Notes: generated by a model from the letters alone, not told the origin. DNA of 64,000 nt from Sepiola atlantica (GCA_963556195.1 OY744533.1:48475249-48539248), one strand, 5' to 3'; positions 27,200 through 39,628 are shown, counted from the stretch's first letter. Made by a program: numbers and translations.

Positions 27200-27980
27200 T
27201 AGCTAGCTAAGACGTATTAGTTTTTTGTAAATTATCTCCCTTGATAATGATTATTTTAAGAAACGTTTTCGGAATTTTTATTTATTGAATTAGCTTAATT
27301 ACTGTTAATATCGACACAACTATTGCATATATATAGGAAACATAATACAATAAAATTTAAAATAAATAGCAATAAACATTAATTTATTATAGCTTTTTTT
27401 AAAACAACTATGCAAATTATACAGATCTATGAATCTCTAGATGTATTTGATCCATACTATATATACCGTATTTCAAAGTAGTATGTTGTAATTGATTTAA
27501 ATATGTGTAACCGGTGTTGATGATAATATAATAAGGATAAATAAAAAGAACTTTCGCATTTATTTCGGATTAATTCCTCCTGGATTTACAGCATTTTACC
27601 CTATTGATGCAGTTTCTACGGACCCTCCAACGGTGAAGTTTTGTCTTTCTATTATTAACCTTTTCTTCACTGGACATTTTGTCACTGGACATTTTTTTAA
27701 TCAAACATCTTTTGCATTTTCGACAATCTTCTCACACACTCTCTTCTACATTTTATAACTTTCTCAAATTTTTCAAATTATGATTTTTTGCTAGTCCCCG
27801 CCAACTTATCTATTTATTTAATTCCTTTGATAAGATACCATTCTTTGAAAAGCCTGGTTCAAGGAACGAATAAATAAACATTCTTTTATTGAATACACCT
27901 TGTCTTGAACAACTGAAGATGAAATAGATTTATCATTCTTACATTTTTTATTTCTCTTCTTTCATTTATGTATCTCTCTC
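27200..27980. other. Intergenic stretch, nothing recognised
   Basis: No coding or repeat signature noted. Confidence 0.4.
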
Positions 27981-27981
27981 T

Positions 27982-27984
<3 letters not shown>

Positions 27985-28053
<69 letters not shown>
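27985..28053. repeat. (TA)n(GA)n microsatellite
   Basis: TA then GA dinucleotides. Confidence 0.95.
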
Positions 28054-28057
<4 letters not shown>

Positions 28058-28789
28058 AAAAGGAGATAATAAATTAAATGAATATGGTTCAATTTGTTTT
28101 ATTTTCTTTTACCTTATTGTGGCGAATATACACTGATGAAGCCTTCTCGTATGTGTTTAGGATATTTTGTATATCATGATAATGTATATTTTCGAAATGG
28201 TCAGAATGTCTGATAATAAAGTGTTAAAGAGTGAGATTTGGAATATTTTCTGAATAATTATTATTATATTATGAGCTCTAGTTGTATTGTACACTATTGA
28301 GCTACTACATAAACTTTTGTGTGATATTAAAGAAATGTGTACACACACACACATATATATATATATGTGTGTGTGTGTCTGTGTGTATGTGTGTGTGTGC
28401 GTGTGTGTGCACGCGTATGTGTGTTTGTTTTGCTAATGCTTTCCGCAATACAACACTCGTTCAAAGTTTGTCTGATTTTCATTTTTAGGATGGGTTGTTG
28501 CACATAACACTTATAAAAGTTTTGTAGATCACGTCGTACGCTTCCTATGTTATTCTTTGATGTTTGTTTACATTTAGTCCCTTGCTCAGTCAGACAGAAT
28601 TTGTTGGCACGTTTTCATGTTTATTTAATTAATCATCGTTAGTTTGGCGACGTGCACACACTTATCAGTTGTAATATCTAATTAGAATAAGCAGAAAACA
28701 TCTTGAACGGAACAGGTGTTAATGTAAGAACTTATATTTTAGAGACAAATGGAATTTCTTAACTAACTTAATTATACATATATATATAT

Positions 28790-29361
28790 GGGAAATGAAA
28801 AAGGAAAAACCAAAAGATGTTTTTTTTATGTATTCATCAACGTTTCGTCTTTATTTGTAAGACTTCCTCGGGATGATAATTTTAAGAAAAATGTCATGCA
28901 AGTACATAGAAATATTGGGTTGACATGATGGGTTGATGAGAAGTTCAAATCATCTTCATTTCTTCAAATCTTTTTCTAAAACCCTGATACTACCTACACA
29001 CCGAAGACACAGAGCCTTCCCCCTTTCCCTCCTCTTTCCCCAGCCCCTCAAAATCCATGCTACACCTCACCACGACAAAAACCTCCGCACCCCTCCCCTC
29101 TCTCCCACCCTAAGACAAATTCAATAACACTCCCACCCTCCCCTTTTTCACTCACAGCCATCCACATTTATTTCACTCTCTGCCACCGACTTCCCTCAGC
29201 CCGGACCTTGGTCCTGCGGTTCCAGTAGTGTCAACCCAATATTTCTATGTACTTGCATGACAATTTTCTTAAAATTATCATCCTGAGGAAGTCTTACAAA
29301 TAAAGACGAAACGTTGATGAATACATAAAAAAACCTTTTGGTTTTTCCTTTTTCATTCCCC
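28790..29361. mobile_element. Fold-back element (family F) with ~135-bp inverted arms
   Basis: Left arm 28790-28924 and right arm 29228-29361 are near-perfect inverted copies, from GGGAAATGAAAAAGGAAAAA inward to ATATTGGGTTGACA. The loop (~300 bp) is C-rich and non-coding. Both arms contain, facing outward, C(C/T)GAGGA, an A, GTCTT(acaaata)AAGAC and GAAACGTTGATGA. This resembles a hammerhead core with stem I TCATC/GATGA, one extra A beside stem II and a minimal palindromic stem III (ACGT). Confidence 0.7.
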
Positions 29362-29390
29362 ATTACGTCGGATTACTCTCATCCTTCCTT

Positions 29391-29394
<4 letters not shown>

Positions 29395-29461
<67 letters not shown>
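29395..29461. repeat. (TA)n microsatellite
   Basis: TA tract close to the right end of the fold-back element. Confidence 0.95.
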
Positions 29462-29464
<3 letters not shown>

Positions 29465-29469
29465 GGTAA

Positions 29470-30270
29470 TAATAAAAAAAAAAGATTAACGCTTTTCCAG
29501 TTGTTATTAAAAATATATATTTAATTTTTCTTCTTTAATTTATGACGACGTTCCCAAAAACAAAGCGACGTGGTTCTTGTATTAATTCTCTTTAGAATGA
29601 AATTTTAACGCTATTTTGGTTGTTATTAAAAATACATATATATTTTTTTTGTTTTTTAATTTAAGACGACGCTGTAAAATTACGTCAGAAAGTAGAAACT
29701 TTCCAGGACACATCATGCGCTTCATTACTGATCATAAACTATCTGATCACATCAGTATCGCAGAGTTACGAAAACTCACTGTCCTCTGTCATCAAATGTA
29801 AAGTCGGGTATATGTTACGAGACTCAGCAGAGGCGCGAACGGGGTCCAAAAAAAGAACGAGAAAGGGTTTAAAAACATAAATTTGCAACAAGTGAAGTTG
29901 ACCTACGACGAGAATAGATATTTTTCTACTTACCTATGTAATTTGTTTTTATTTTTACGTATTATAAATGGGTTTTCATTAGATGTAAAAAAAAAATGTC
30001 TTGTTTTTTTTTTCCAACGTTTTCACAAAAATCAATATGGCCGCTCCAGGTGCATTTGTTAGTAATTCCCCCCAAATCTGCCATGTTTGTTTTCGAAATT
30101 ACGGTGTCAAAACTATTGATTTCTAATAAATAGCACTTCAAACGGGTTTAAAATACAAACAAATATCACATGCAAGTTTGAAACTAACTTTTACAGCTTA
30201 CAGTTACTTTTATTTGTTGTAATTTGTTTTTTTTTGCGTTTTTACTCTGCTGAGTCTCGTAAAAGATTCC
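29470..30270. other. Intergenic stretch
   Basis: A short duplicated block (GTTGTTATTAAAAATA.ATAT.T) occurs at ~29500 and ~29618; nothing else recognised. Confidence 0.4.
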
Positions 30271-30277
30271 CGTAAAG

Positions 30278-30518
30278 TCTTTATATAATTTGGCCACATT
30301 AAGTTTTCCAGTGTGGAGCTATGCAAAATATGCGTTGAAGGCATAATACAAGAAAGCCAGTCGAAAGATAGACAAAAGAAACGATGGATAGAGAACGTCT
30401 GTGAATGGAGAAACATGAAAATAAACCAAGCGAACACCTTGGCCCAAGATTGTAAGGCTTGGAGGACACTCAGCCATGTTAGTGCGTATTCTGACACTAG
30501 CGGGAAAAACGTTTAATA
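30278..30518 (+). pseudogene. LINE reverse-transcriptase C-terminal fragment
   Basis: Reads 'FGHIK', then 'ESQSKDRQKKRWIENV', 'NTLAQDCKAWRTLSHV'. This is the G-[KR]-R-x-R-[QT]-R-[TK]-x-W ... D-R-x-x-W-R style found at the 3' end of several LINE RT proteins. Only the tail remains. Confidence 0.55.
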
Positions 30519-30781
30519 AAAAAATAGAAAAGTTACAACTACATTGAAGCAGTTGAGCATTAAGCCAGAACCTTCAATCTACTTAGAAACACTTCGAAAA
30601 ACGTGTGATCGCTATGAAGACACGCGAATTAATAACATATTGCGTTCATTCGAACTCCAGCATCTGTATAAGTGATAAAGAATGCTTGGAATCTAGTAAA
30701 ATCGTTGTTAGGAAAGAAGACACGATCTACCATATTTATCATAGGTGATGATCGACTTAAAACATTTCAAAAACCTGCTGA

Positions 30782-30914
30782 ATGCTGATAGAGTGCTCAC
30801 CTCTCGAGCGCTGGCTTTTCAAACCCCACTTTCTCGACCCGATCTTGGGTCACATCTTACTTGTGGGAGTAAGATAAAACTGGCCTTGTGCCTAACTCCT
30901 GGGGAGGAGTAAAT
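30782..30914 (+). repeat. SINE with tRNA-like head
   Basis: 'TGATAGAGTGCTCACCTCTCG' and 'GGCTTTTCAAACCCC' resemble a tRNA D-arm/anticodon region and a degraded B box. The tail CTTGTGGGAGTAAGATAAAA, CTGGCCTTGTGCCTAACTCC and GAGGAGTAAAT is repeated almost exactly at 31181-31235, behind the U2-headed element. Confidence 0.5.
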
Positions 30915-31235
30915 AAAACTCACTTGGCCTTTTGGCTAAGATCAAAGTGTAGTATCTGTTCCGATGGATACTGCACCCCATAGACTGGTATTGTCTTGAC
31001 CTTCGGGGCTTGATTTACGCCGGTCTATGGGTCTGTCCTGTGCAGTTCTAGGAGGTCCACCCTCCCAGGCTTCGCCTACCCTCTTTGGAGAGGAGTAAGT
31101 TTATTTCTTACTGCCTGAGGCGCTCCTACCGGGGAATTCCGACGGGGCTGCCCAGGCAATTTTTAAATCCCACTTTTCCTTGTGGGAGTAAGATAAAAAC
31201 TGGCCTTGTGCCTAACTCCTGGAGAGGAGTAAATC
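30915..31235 (+). repeat. SINE-like element with U2 snRNA-derived head
   Basis: 30923-30961 matches the 5' end of U2 snRNA over ~40 nt with one mismatch and one inserted A: CCTTTTGGCTAAGATCAA then GTGTAGTATCTGTTC, including the branch-site-recognition GTAGTA. Further on, 'GACTGGTATTG' resembles the 3' stem-loop of U2. The Sm site and the middle of U2 are absent. The body is unique; the tail is shared with the element just upstream. Kojima (2015) described snRNA-headed SINEs (SINEU) in crocodilians. I know of no established mollusc example. Confidence 0.6.
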
Positions 31236-31239
31236 AATA

Positions 31240-31770
31240 CTCAATATGATGCTCCAGTCAGTGAGAAGGTTGTTTTTAAATCTTTTTACGTCAATAGAGA
31301 GCAGCGAGTTAACTAAAGAAGAAGTCGGTTTTATTCGCCAAAACGGAAAGACACCAGGTCTCGATGGACTAAGCCCGGTGTTTTGGAAGCTGACCGAGGT
31401 GAGAAAGAGCCTGCTATCATTCTGTAATAAGACTTTCCACGGGAATCGTTCGAATGAATGAGGTGTATCCGGATGAACACTGATACTGAAGAAAGGCGAT
31501 CTTTCAAAGACTGACAACAACCGAGAAATTTCTGTTTCGCAAGTAGCAGCCAAGATCTATAATCGCTGTCTACTAAGCAAGATTTGATCGAATCAGAATG
31601 GCTTCTGTAAAGGGCGGCCATCCACGTCTTATATTATGGCTCTCCGTCGAATTGTCATGGAACTGGGGAACTGTGATATCATTCATCGATTTCCGCAAGG
31701 CTTTCGACTTCATCAATCGTTATAAAATGATGGAAATATTGAGACAGATGCATTCAAGATAGACACTGGT
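31240..31770 (+). pseudogene. LINE RT fragment (fingers/palm)
   Basis: Visible blocks: 'RQNGKTPGLDGLSPVFWK' (31345-31400), 'KKGDLSKTDN..R.ISVSQVAAKIYNRCLLSKI' in shifted frames, 'QNGFCK', and 'FIDFRKAFDFINRYKMMEIL' (about 31680-31740). These are the standard RT motifs 1 to 3. Stops and shifts throughout. Different subfamily from the 8.7- and 43-kb LINE. Confidence 0.7.
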
Positions 31771-31849
31771 GTTCTTTAATAATATCTTCTTGCACCGTTT
31801 CTGTTCAGAATTCTACTTGATTATACACGTCGCACGTCAATCTGCAGTG

Positions 31850-31965
31850 ATGGTGGGTCAGTGTTTAGCGACGAACTGAAACCCTGAGTGTTCCAAGTTC
31901 GAATCCAGTTCGTTCCACAGAAACACTTTAATCAAATCTACACATGACCTTGTGTCAAATCTCCT
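31850..31965 (+). repeat. tRNA-derived SINE head, family 2
   Basis: 'AAGTTCGAATCCAGTTCGTT' contains a clear B box, followed by 'CCACAGAAACACTTT'. A second copy is at 53415-53530 ('AAGTTCAAATTCAGCCCG', 'CTACAGAAACACTTTCACTT', with 'GTGGTTAACGGCATGG' as A-box region). Confidence 0.55.
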
Positions 31966-32072
<107 letters not shown>

Positions 32073-32249
32073 CCTGAGTATTCCCCCGGGGATGAAACGC
32101 GAGAGCCTCTGTGTAGCTTAATTGCCATAAATATATTTTCATAGCTTACTACCTAGCTCTATTTACGTATCGAGCACTGTTGAAGTAAATACTGAAAACA
32201 TGCATAAAAAATCATATCTCCTTATAAAATTTTATGTGGGTACATGAAA

Positions 32250-32252
<3 letters not shown>

Positions 32253-32305
<53 letters not shown>

Positions 32306-32499
32306 TTCCCGAAACAGCTTTTCATGGTAAACAACTGATGATCCCTTAAATAATGTTAGAAGCAAACTAATATAATAACTGTAAAAACTAGATTGATTAC
32401 ATGAGTGATTTTCCACTGAACGACTTGGGACTTAAGGGTTTTTATTTTTTTTTTTTTTTTTTTAATTTTTTTTTTAGTTTTAATGGTTGAGAAACTTCT

Positions 32500-32568
<69 letters not shown>
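32253..32568. repeat. Two (TA)n tracts with a T-run between
   Basis: TA at 32253-32301 and 32505-32568; a T-rich run lies at about 32441-32476. Confidence 0.9.
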
Positions 32569-32569
<1 letters not shown>

Positions 32570-32573
<4 letters not shown>

Positions 32574-33550
32574 GGTAATCTAATCTATTATTAAATATTA
32601 ATAGTTACCATATTGTTTTAAATTCTATACTAAGTCTACTTAAGAGGGCCAGTGTCGCTTCTTTGAGTCGTCTTACTCTCCACCGTTATTCTCTGTCTAT
32701 AAGTTTTACTTCGTCTCATAAGGGTAGATGGTTTTCCTTTTCCCTCCATATGTAGTCAGCCATACCCGTGTTTTCCATATCTCCACGTATTACGGCTTTC
32801 CGGTGTTTTTCTGACCTTATTTTTAGTGGGCGAAATGTCTCACCTTTGTATATTTTTTCACGCTTACATGGAATTACATACACTCAGTTCTGGGTCATGA
32901 CTTTTTCTGTAGATGGCTTGATTCGAACAAGATGCTTTCGGAGAATTTAATAGCTCCTAGATACTGTTCTCGCGTCATATGGATTCCATATTCATTCTAA
33001 TTTTTCAGACAAACCATTCATATATGGTAAACAAATTACTTAAGGCTTCTACCAGGTCGTGTGTGACGGAACGAGAGCAAGTTACCCCTGTGGATTAAAT
33101 AAAGGATCCCGTTCGAATTTCCGTATAGATTCACGAGTTGAACATAAAGATCGACCGAAATGTTGTTAGAATAACATCCAAGATGTGTACGGTAGTTTGA
33201 ATAATCCAAATAATACAAATTATCAATCCTCATTTTACTAATTCCAAAACTGGATAAAATGATTTATTAAATTATTTAGTATTTTCAATGCATGTTTTTT
33301 ATTTAAATGTGTTGTTTTCTTTTTGAAATTAAAAAAAATGCTCGCATGTGTGTATTGGAGATAATTGTAAAAAGAACAAATAACATGGTTTATGAAATTG
33401 ATTATTATTTTTGAAATACATATTTCTGTGCTTAATATTGTCGTTTTTTTAGTTTCAAAAGATTATTGCATTTGTATACGGGGTAGCTGATGTAAGGAAT
33501 CTATCTGGAAATCAAAGGGATACCAGTTCAAAATAATTGGGATCTAAAAG
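32570..33550. other. Intergenic stretch, nothing recognised
   Basis: Possible SINE scraps (GTTCGAATTTCC at ~33111, CCAGTTCAAAA at ~33522) but no complete promoter boxes. Confidence 0.4.
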
Positions 33551-33554
33551 TATC

Positions 33555-33835
33555 TCAATCAGCCCTTGAGTATCGATACACTCTGTGATTGAAAAAGACA
33601 TCTGAGGTCTCCCTGGACTTAAATTTGTTTATAATGTAGACAACTGAGTGGTTGGAAGATCCGAGGGGATATAGAACAGTAGGTGCGAACTCTTTAGAGC
33701 AAGTTGTCAAGCAAAGATGAAGAAGCTTTGCAAAATGTCCATCAACAACAGGAACGCGAGTGGATTTCTTAAGAATCTGTGACACCGTTGTTTGAGTTTT
33801 TCCATACAACTTTGCTAATATTGCTCTGTATTTAC
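33555..33835 (-). pseudogene. LINE APE-type endonuclease C-terminal fragment
   Basis: The minus frame includes 'LYPLGSSNHSVV' (the LGSSDH.. block of APE endonucleases with Asp changed to Asn), followed by 'DVFFNHRVYRYSRAD', which in these LINEs links endonuclease to RT. Confidence 0.55.
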
Positions 33836-34495
33836 ATTGAGCTGTCTAACCAGCGCGGAGGTACCCTGAAAAGTACCCTATATCCAACTAAGATTTACCA
33901 AGTGATGCATAGATGTGTATATAGATATAGAGATAACCTTAATTAATTGAATTTATAACCAACCATTGGAAATGTGTTGTTCTTAATCTGAAAGTCGTTA
34001 ATCGATTTTCTGTATTCAATTATAATTTTAAAAATTAACAGGAAATAAATACTGGAATAAAAAGTTAAAATTCGTTTTAATATCTACTTTTTAACTTAAT
34101 GTATCAACCTGTGGGATATGTTGCTACAAGATTGCTTTCCTGTTAACTACAATATGGTCATCCTGAAATCGAATTTCAATAAACACTTGTCATAATGTTG
34201 AATATCTGGTCTGGGATATCGGATATAATATCTAGCCGGAAGAAATAACATCCGGATGATTGGCATAGACACCTACCTGGCTGGAAGAATAAACATTCGG
34301 GGATTTGATGCAAAGACACCTGCAAAGGTCACATGCAGGGAAAATGTATGGGACGTAGCTACATAGAATGTGCGTTGCAGTTGTGGATGGGTGGGTTTCC
34401 AAAAATGTTTATATTAACTATCCCGAATTGAGATTAGAGATAAGCGGCTGGCTATTGAATTCAATGGATCAGTTTGCGTAAATTCAGTACTATCT
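33836..34495. other. Intergenic stretch, nothing recognised
   Basis: No supported feature. Confidence 0.4.

Positions 34496-34559
<64 letters not shown>
34496..34559. repeat. (TC)n microsatellite
   Basis: About 30 TC units. Confidence 0.95.
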
Positions 34560-34562
<3 letters not shown>

Positions 34563-34780
34563 CTCTCCTTCGTCGCCGCAACCGAGCACTAGACATATAC
34601 CATTATATATTTATACATAAGTCTTTGGTGTTATTCTTTTACGCACAGCAGCAATATACAACAATAAACTGTCCTAGTGAGTCATCATATTTTATTCATT
34701 CCATTCATTATTTTTCAATCCTCTAAGAATATCATCCATTAACTTATTATCTCATATCCTCGAATTGGTTTTAGCCTTTA

Positions 34781-35044
34781 TGTTAGATAGCGAAGGGTGC
34801 TGGAGGGAGAGTGTCTTAAACTGTTCTGTGGGAGGCTAAAAGCGGGGCTCGAGAAATCATGTGACTTCCGCCAAGGAGAGCGGTTATTTCTGTTAGCTTG
34901 CGACACCGAACTGAACGGACAGAGAAACGTCGCGTCCCGGCCAGTCGCGGCAGGAGGGCGGAAACGGTGGCGTACATGTAGCTAAGAGTTGACCTGCTTT
35001 ATGTATGTTATTAGTATCTCTTCCATCTCTCTCACTCTCTTTTC

Positions 35045-35101
<57 letters not shown>

Positions 35102-35236
35102 CGCTCTCTCTTTCTCGTACACACGCATTTCAGTTTCTGTCTTTGTTCTGTTCAAATAAAACTTTTTAAAACCAATCCAGCGTTAACGTGGTTTTCCATC
35201 AACAGCCGAGAAACAGCCGAAACCGGGGTTACAACA
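34781..35236 (+). mobile_element. Possible solo LTR
   Basis: Starts TGTTAGATAGCG and ends GGGGTTACAACA. It is G/C-richer than its surroundings and contains TTCAAATAAAACTTT (polyadenylation-type signal) near the end. No target duplication or internal domain found; a (TC)n tract lies inside. The 62-codon frame at 34797 has no recognised domain. Confidence 0.3.
35041..35108. repeat. (TC)n microsatellite
   Basis: TC tract within the putative LTR. Confidence 0.95.
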
Positions 35237-35239
35237 GAA

Positions 35240-37730
35240 AATACGCGGGTTTATAATGTTATACACCCGACGGTAAGCGGTATCTTACATTGATATGTGG
35301 TGACTTCTTAGTTAATTAAAGAAAATGAACGCCTTGTGTGCTATTTCATTGTGTATTCCGTATTCTAAGATGGTACGAACTTCCTCAAGACTGGATTTGT
35401 GTTGCACACCTCTTCAATTGTTGACTATTGATACTGTCAAACTCTTCGCTGGTCTGGGGTGACCATATATTTTAAGATCCTTTTTCCTCAGGTAGCAGGT
35501 CAAGTAAGACGACAACAATTTTACAAAATGTTTTCTGTCGTGATTTAACAGCGGAAATTTAGACATACGAAAAAAGAAAATTGATGACAAATAAAAACAA
35601 AAAAGCGATTTTGTTTCAGAATTTTAAATGCGGAATGAAAATTTGGATGTTTTGAACTGATGTTCTCATCTCGGATGTCATTCTCACAACGTTTAGGCCA
35701 ATGTAACCTCCGACTTTCTTCAGGTGCGACTTGGCAAACTCGGGTACGTTTACGTCAGACTCGGAAATCCGTATGGAATTTAGAACAGACAGACCCCTTT
35801 AATGGTAGACTGCTCCCGTGTCGTCACCCATGACGAAATTCTTAATTTATTCTTAGTATCACCTGTACCGAGGATTGAACATCAACATTGGGAATATATT
35901 TAGTGATGTCTGTACGGCGCTACTGTTGAAGTACTATCAACGAACAGTATGAATTTTATTTAACATTACGAAAAAATTGAATCAAAGAAGTATGAATTAT
36001 GCTAATAGATAACCGTTTTATTAATATGGAATCGATCTCCTTACAATGTCTTTTCTTGTCCATTCTCTCAGCACGTTGTTATCTTTTGTTTTCTTTGATA
36101 TTTCCTCTCTCTTTTGAATACGAAGCAGAAGAATATTTGAAAAAGACTCATATTATGCGCATTTACATTTCACAAAAAATGGTTTCGTTTTACAAAAGTA
36201 TTTTCAATATTGGTTATCTGAACCCCATTTAATTATTCATAATCGATTATACGAATAAAAGATGTGAATAATCAATAATTATCGTTTGTGTCACAATATT
36301 CGATGGCGACGTTTTTAATAGCTGGCACGTTGATGCTAAATATCCGATAGTTTTGTTAGAAGATGCAGTAGCAGTAAATGTTGTTTCTATGTATCGACTG
36401 AATAAAATATCCAATCAGCAGTTTCTTTTAACCAATCACGAACGCAAGAATATCCACTCCGAATTCCAATGTGTACTATAAAAACCACAAAACGCAGCTT
36501 TCTTTCTCTTTTCCTGATATTGTTATTCCACAGACAACACATGTGCACATGTCACAATCCAGACTAGCCCCTTTGGGGCGAAAAGTCCTTGGCAATAGCA
36601 CACGCATTACAAGAGACATTCACGAACTACTGTGTGCCCAGCAAAACACACACACGTACGTTTATAGTACACTATGTCGCTGTCTGCCTATCTCATTTAC
36701 ACACACGTAAACGCACACGGTGCCAACCAAAATGAACATGTACATTTAATTTTTTTCTTATAAGCTAAACAACTCTTTTACTCGGAACGTTCCTTGAACT
36801 CTTTGAACTCTCATTCATTTCCAACACTTTATAGTGCATTATCAATGAACATTAATACTTTTGTATAGATAGACTTTGTCATTCTTTCATTTGATAATTT
36901 CCTATCTTCAATATTAACGACTCCCGTCGTATGAACATTCTTTTGAAGTCAACATTGATGACCTCGAATACGACTTCTTCAACAGTTTCCTTTGCGGTCT
37001 GTTGTTTTTTTTGTTTCCGGCTCGACAAAAAGAATTTTAAAGTCGCTACTGATCGGATCTTCCTATATTTTATATCATTGCATTACATTTCGTGTTCTTC
37101 ATTTTTTCTTCTATATTTTTCTTTTCTCACTCATTTCATCTTATTCATTTGCAATATTGTCTCCGAATTGTGTTCTGTTTCTCTTGTTTTTTATTCATCT
37201 AATCAAGATATAAATTGTACCGAACAGTCATATGTTACATCATTAACATTTGACAAAACTATATTTGATTATGGCTGGCAATTTTCTATCTGTTAGGCAT
37301 TGGTGTATCTTTTTAGGAAGAATACATTTTAATTCGATTTAATTTCTTTGGAAATATAATTTAACCGTCTCGGAATATTTTCTCAAAGGAAGCGATCTTA
37401 ATTTTTCGCAGCAAATCTAAATTAACAATGGAATCCATTGTTGCTATCAGCAGCAAATTTCATTATTAATACTAAATAGTGGTATTAATACATTCGTTAC
37501 TTTAATGCGACTAAATAAGTTTTTATATATAATTATATTTTTATTCAAATAGAAACTGTGTTGGAAAATTGTAATATCTGAAAACTGCTAAATTTATATG
37601 TCACATGACACATATTTCGTTAACGGTGTATCCGGGAAATACCTCATATTTGACACTATTCACTTTTTCTATTAGCTTGGGTCACAAGTTTTCTTTCGTG
37701 TAACACATGTTTATTATTAAATAGTTGTAC
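35240..37730. other. Long intergenic stretch, nothing recognised
   Basis: AT-rich; frames up to 121 codons lack any domain I recognise and have no compositional signature of coding. Confidence 0.4.
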
Positions 37731-39110
37731 CTACCCGGCGTTGCGCGGGAGTCATTTTATTATCCTTTCTGTTTTCTTCCTAATATGCTAACACGTATTG
37801 TTTATCGTAAATTATACTCAGTCATATTCCTACTTCTACAGTATATTATAGTGTTCGTAAAAGAAATCCCCTCCGAAAAAAAAACATTATTCTGAAATAG
37901 AAAATGTCTTATTTTACAGAATACATATTAGTGTCTGAGATTATTGATACAAGTGTAAGACAACTACGCTTGCGCGCGTGTCTGTGTGTGTGTCTATGGG
38001 TGTGTGTGTGTTTCTGTGTGTGTGTGTCTGTGTGTGTGTCTGTGTTAGTTTTCGTTATTTACAAATTACATTTATTGAACACAAACTTCGGAGTCAATAA
38101 TCGCGATTAATACAAACACCCGTTCAGTAATCGTACGTTTTTCTGTAAAGAGTAATAGACCTGATTGTTACACTTTCCAACATAGAAATCGCTTAATTAG
38201 TTACAAATCTATTTAAATTAGCTAAATAAAAAGAACGTGCAAAAAGAACACCGGTACTATCGCTTGGGCTCTTAGCCTCTTATTATTTACTAGATGTCAC
38301 TAACCGTAAATTATAAGCATAATAAATGTTACATAATTCATTTAATTAATGTTATTCCTTATAAAATTGCATTAACAGTTAATAGTTCATTCTACCTATC
38401 CCACCCATTATTTCCAGTCCTCTTGTGGTGGCGATCATCGTCCAACTGACCATCTCTTTAACCTTTATCCTCAAGTAGCCATCGACCTTGATAAGCGGCG
38501 ACTCATTATTAAAAGAGAAAATTAATAAAAATGTATTCTTTTTATTTACTCATTAGGTGTTTTCACACAAGTCATTACATGTGATTGTTTACTGACAACA
38601 ACAAGTGGTGTTCCCTGGAGTTTGAGTGACAGTTAGTCCCCCAAAAGTCCAGCACTCTCCGCCTCTTTCGAAAGCATTACACATCATTTTGCGTTATCGT
38701 AAAAGCGATTTACCATTTATTTCTCGCTAGCGCCGACTGTTGGTCTACTCTGGAATTTGAGTTGCGATAAGCGTCTCTAAGGTTTCCTTACAGTGGGGAT
38801 CTATATGGTGGTATCCCTCCTCGATCTTTCAATCCTTTTTTACCTTTCAGCACACCTGTGACAGTTTCAGTTCCATTGTGTTTGTTTCTTTCTTTATCAT
38901 TATTATTATTAGTTAGTTAACTATATTATTTTATTAAATTTAAATTGTTATAGTTTTTTTCTTTTTCTTTCGTTTTCATTTATTGCATTACTAACATATT
39001 TTTTCAATTATTTGCTTAAACAATAAAAACAAACATTTATATATTGTTTTTTTTTTTCGTGGTTCATCAATCAATCCCGGGCAACGCCATAATCGGGTTC
39101 ACTAGTAGGG
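37730..39110. other. Segment bounded by two outward-facing Helitron-like 3' ends
   Basis: Minus-strand CCGCGCAACGCCGGGTAGG.. (around 37749-37731) and plus-strand CCCGGGCAACGCC..CGGGTT..CTAG (39076-39104) resemble the short GC hairpin followed by a CTAG-type end of Helitron-like elements. A third such motif, minus, is at 53332-53309 (...GACGCCGGGTAGCCTTGCTAG). No replicase-helicase seen. Weak call. Confidence 0.25.
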
Positions 39111-39626
39111 TATGAAGACGAATTTCTTTTGCGACAGTCTAATACAGTCTATAATTGCTAACCTTAATTGTCTCGTTCATATGTGTCGATTCTTATGAAT
39201 CAATATGTTTGGGGAAATCTCTGGCGTATTGTTTGCCCACCTTGATAAATTTCTTGGCTCGTGTCTTTAAAATCATCAATATTTTCTTAATAACAAAAAA
39301 CAAAGTAAACAATATGCACTCCTGTTATTAACATATGTGGAAGTCTTTTTCAATCTAGAGTTGTTTTAGTAGCCATAAAGAAAAAATGTCTACGACGCTA
39401 CAAAAGAATGGTGTTAATACTCGGTGGCAGATTGTGCCAATGACAATTTGGCAACAAATGGATATATCGAACAATGTGTGTAAAAAGCAATATTTGGCGA
39501 AATAGATTTTAGGAGAGTTGACTGTTCGCTCAATTATGCATATAAAATGATAGATTATATTAAAGGGACCACATTATTAGTTGTATATTCTTACTTTTGT
39601 TAATGTTCATAACTGATCATTATTCT

Positions 39627-39628
<2 letters not shown>
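39110..39628. other. Intergenic stretch
   Basis: Nothing recognised. Confidence 0.4.

Noticed and set aside
30923..30961. A functional U2 snRNA gene
   Set aside because: Only the first ~40 nt are U2-like; the Sm site and most of the RNA are missing, and no proximal sequence element was recognised.
33036..33233. 65-codon minus-strand frame
   Set aside because: No recognisable motif, short, and next to SINE-like scraps.
36471..37296. Frames of 79-121 codons as possible genes
   Set aside because: No domain, no homologous blocks known to me, and composition equal to the surrounding AT-rich DNA.
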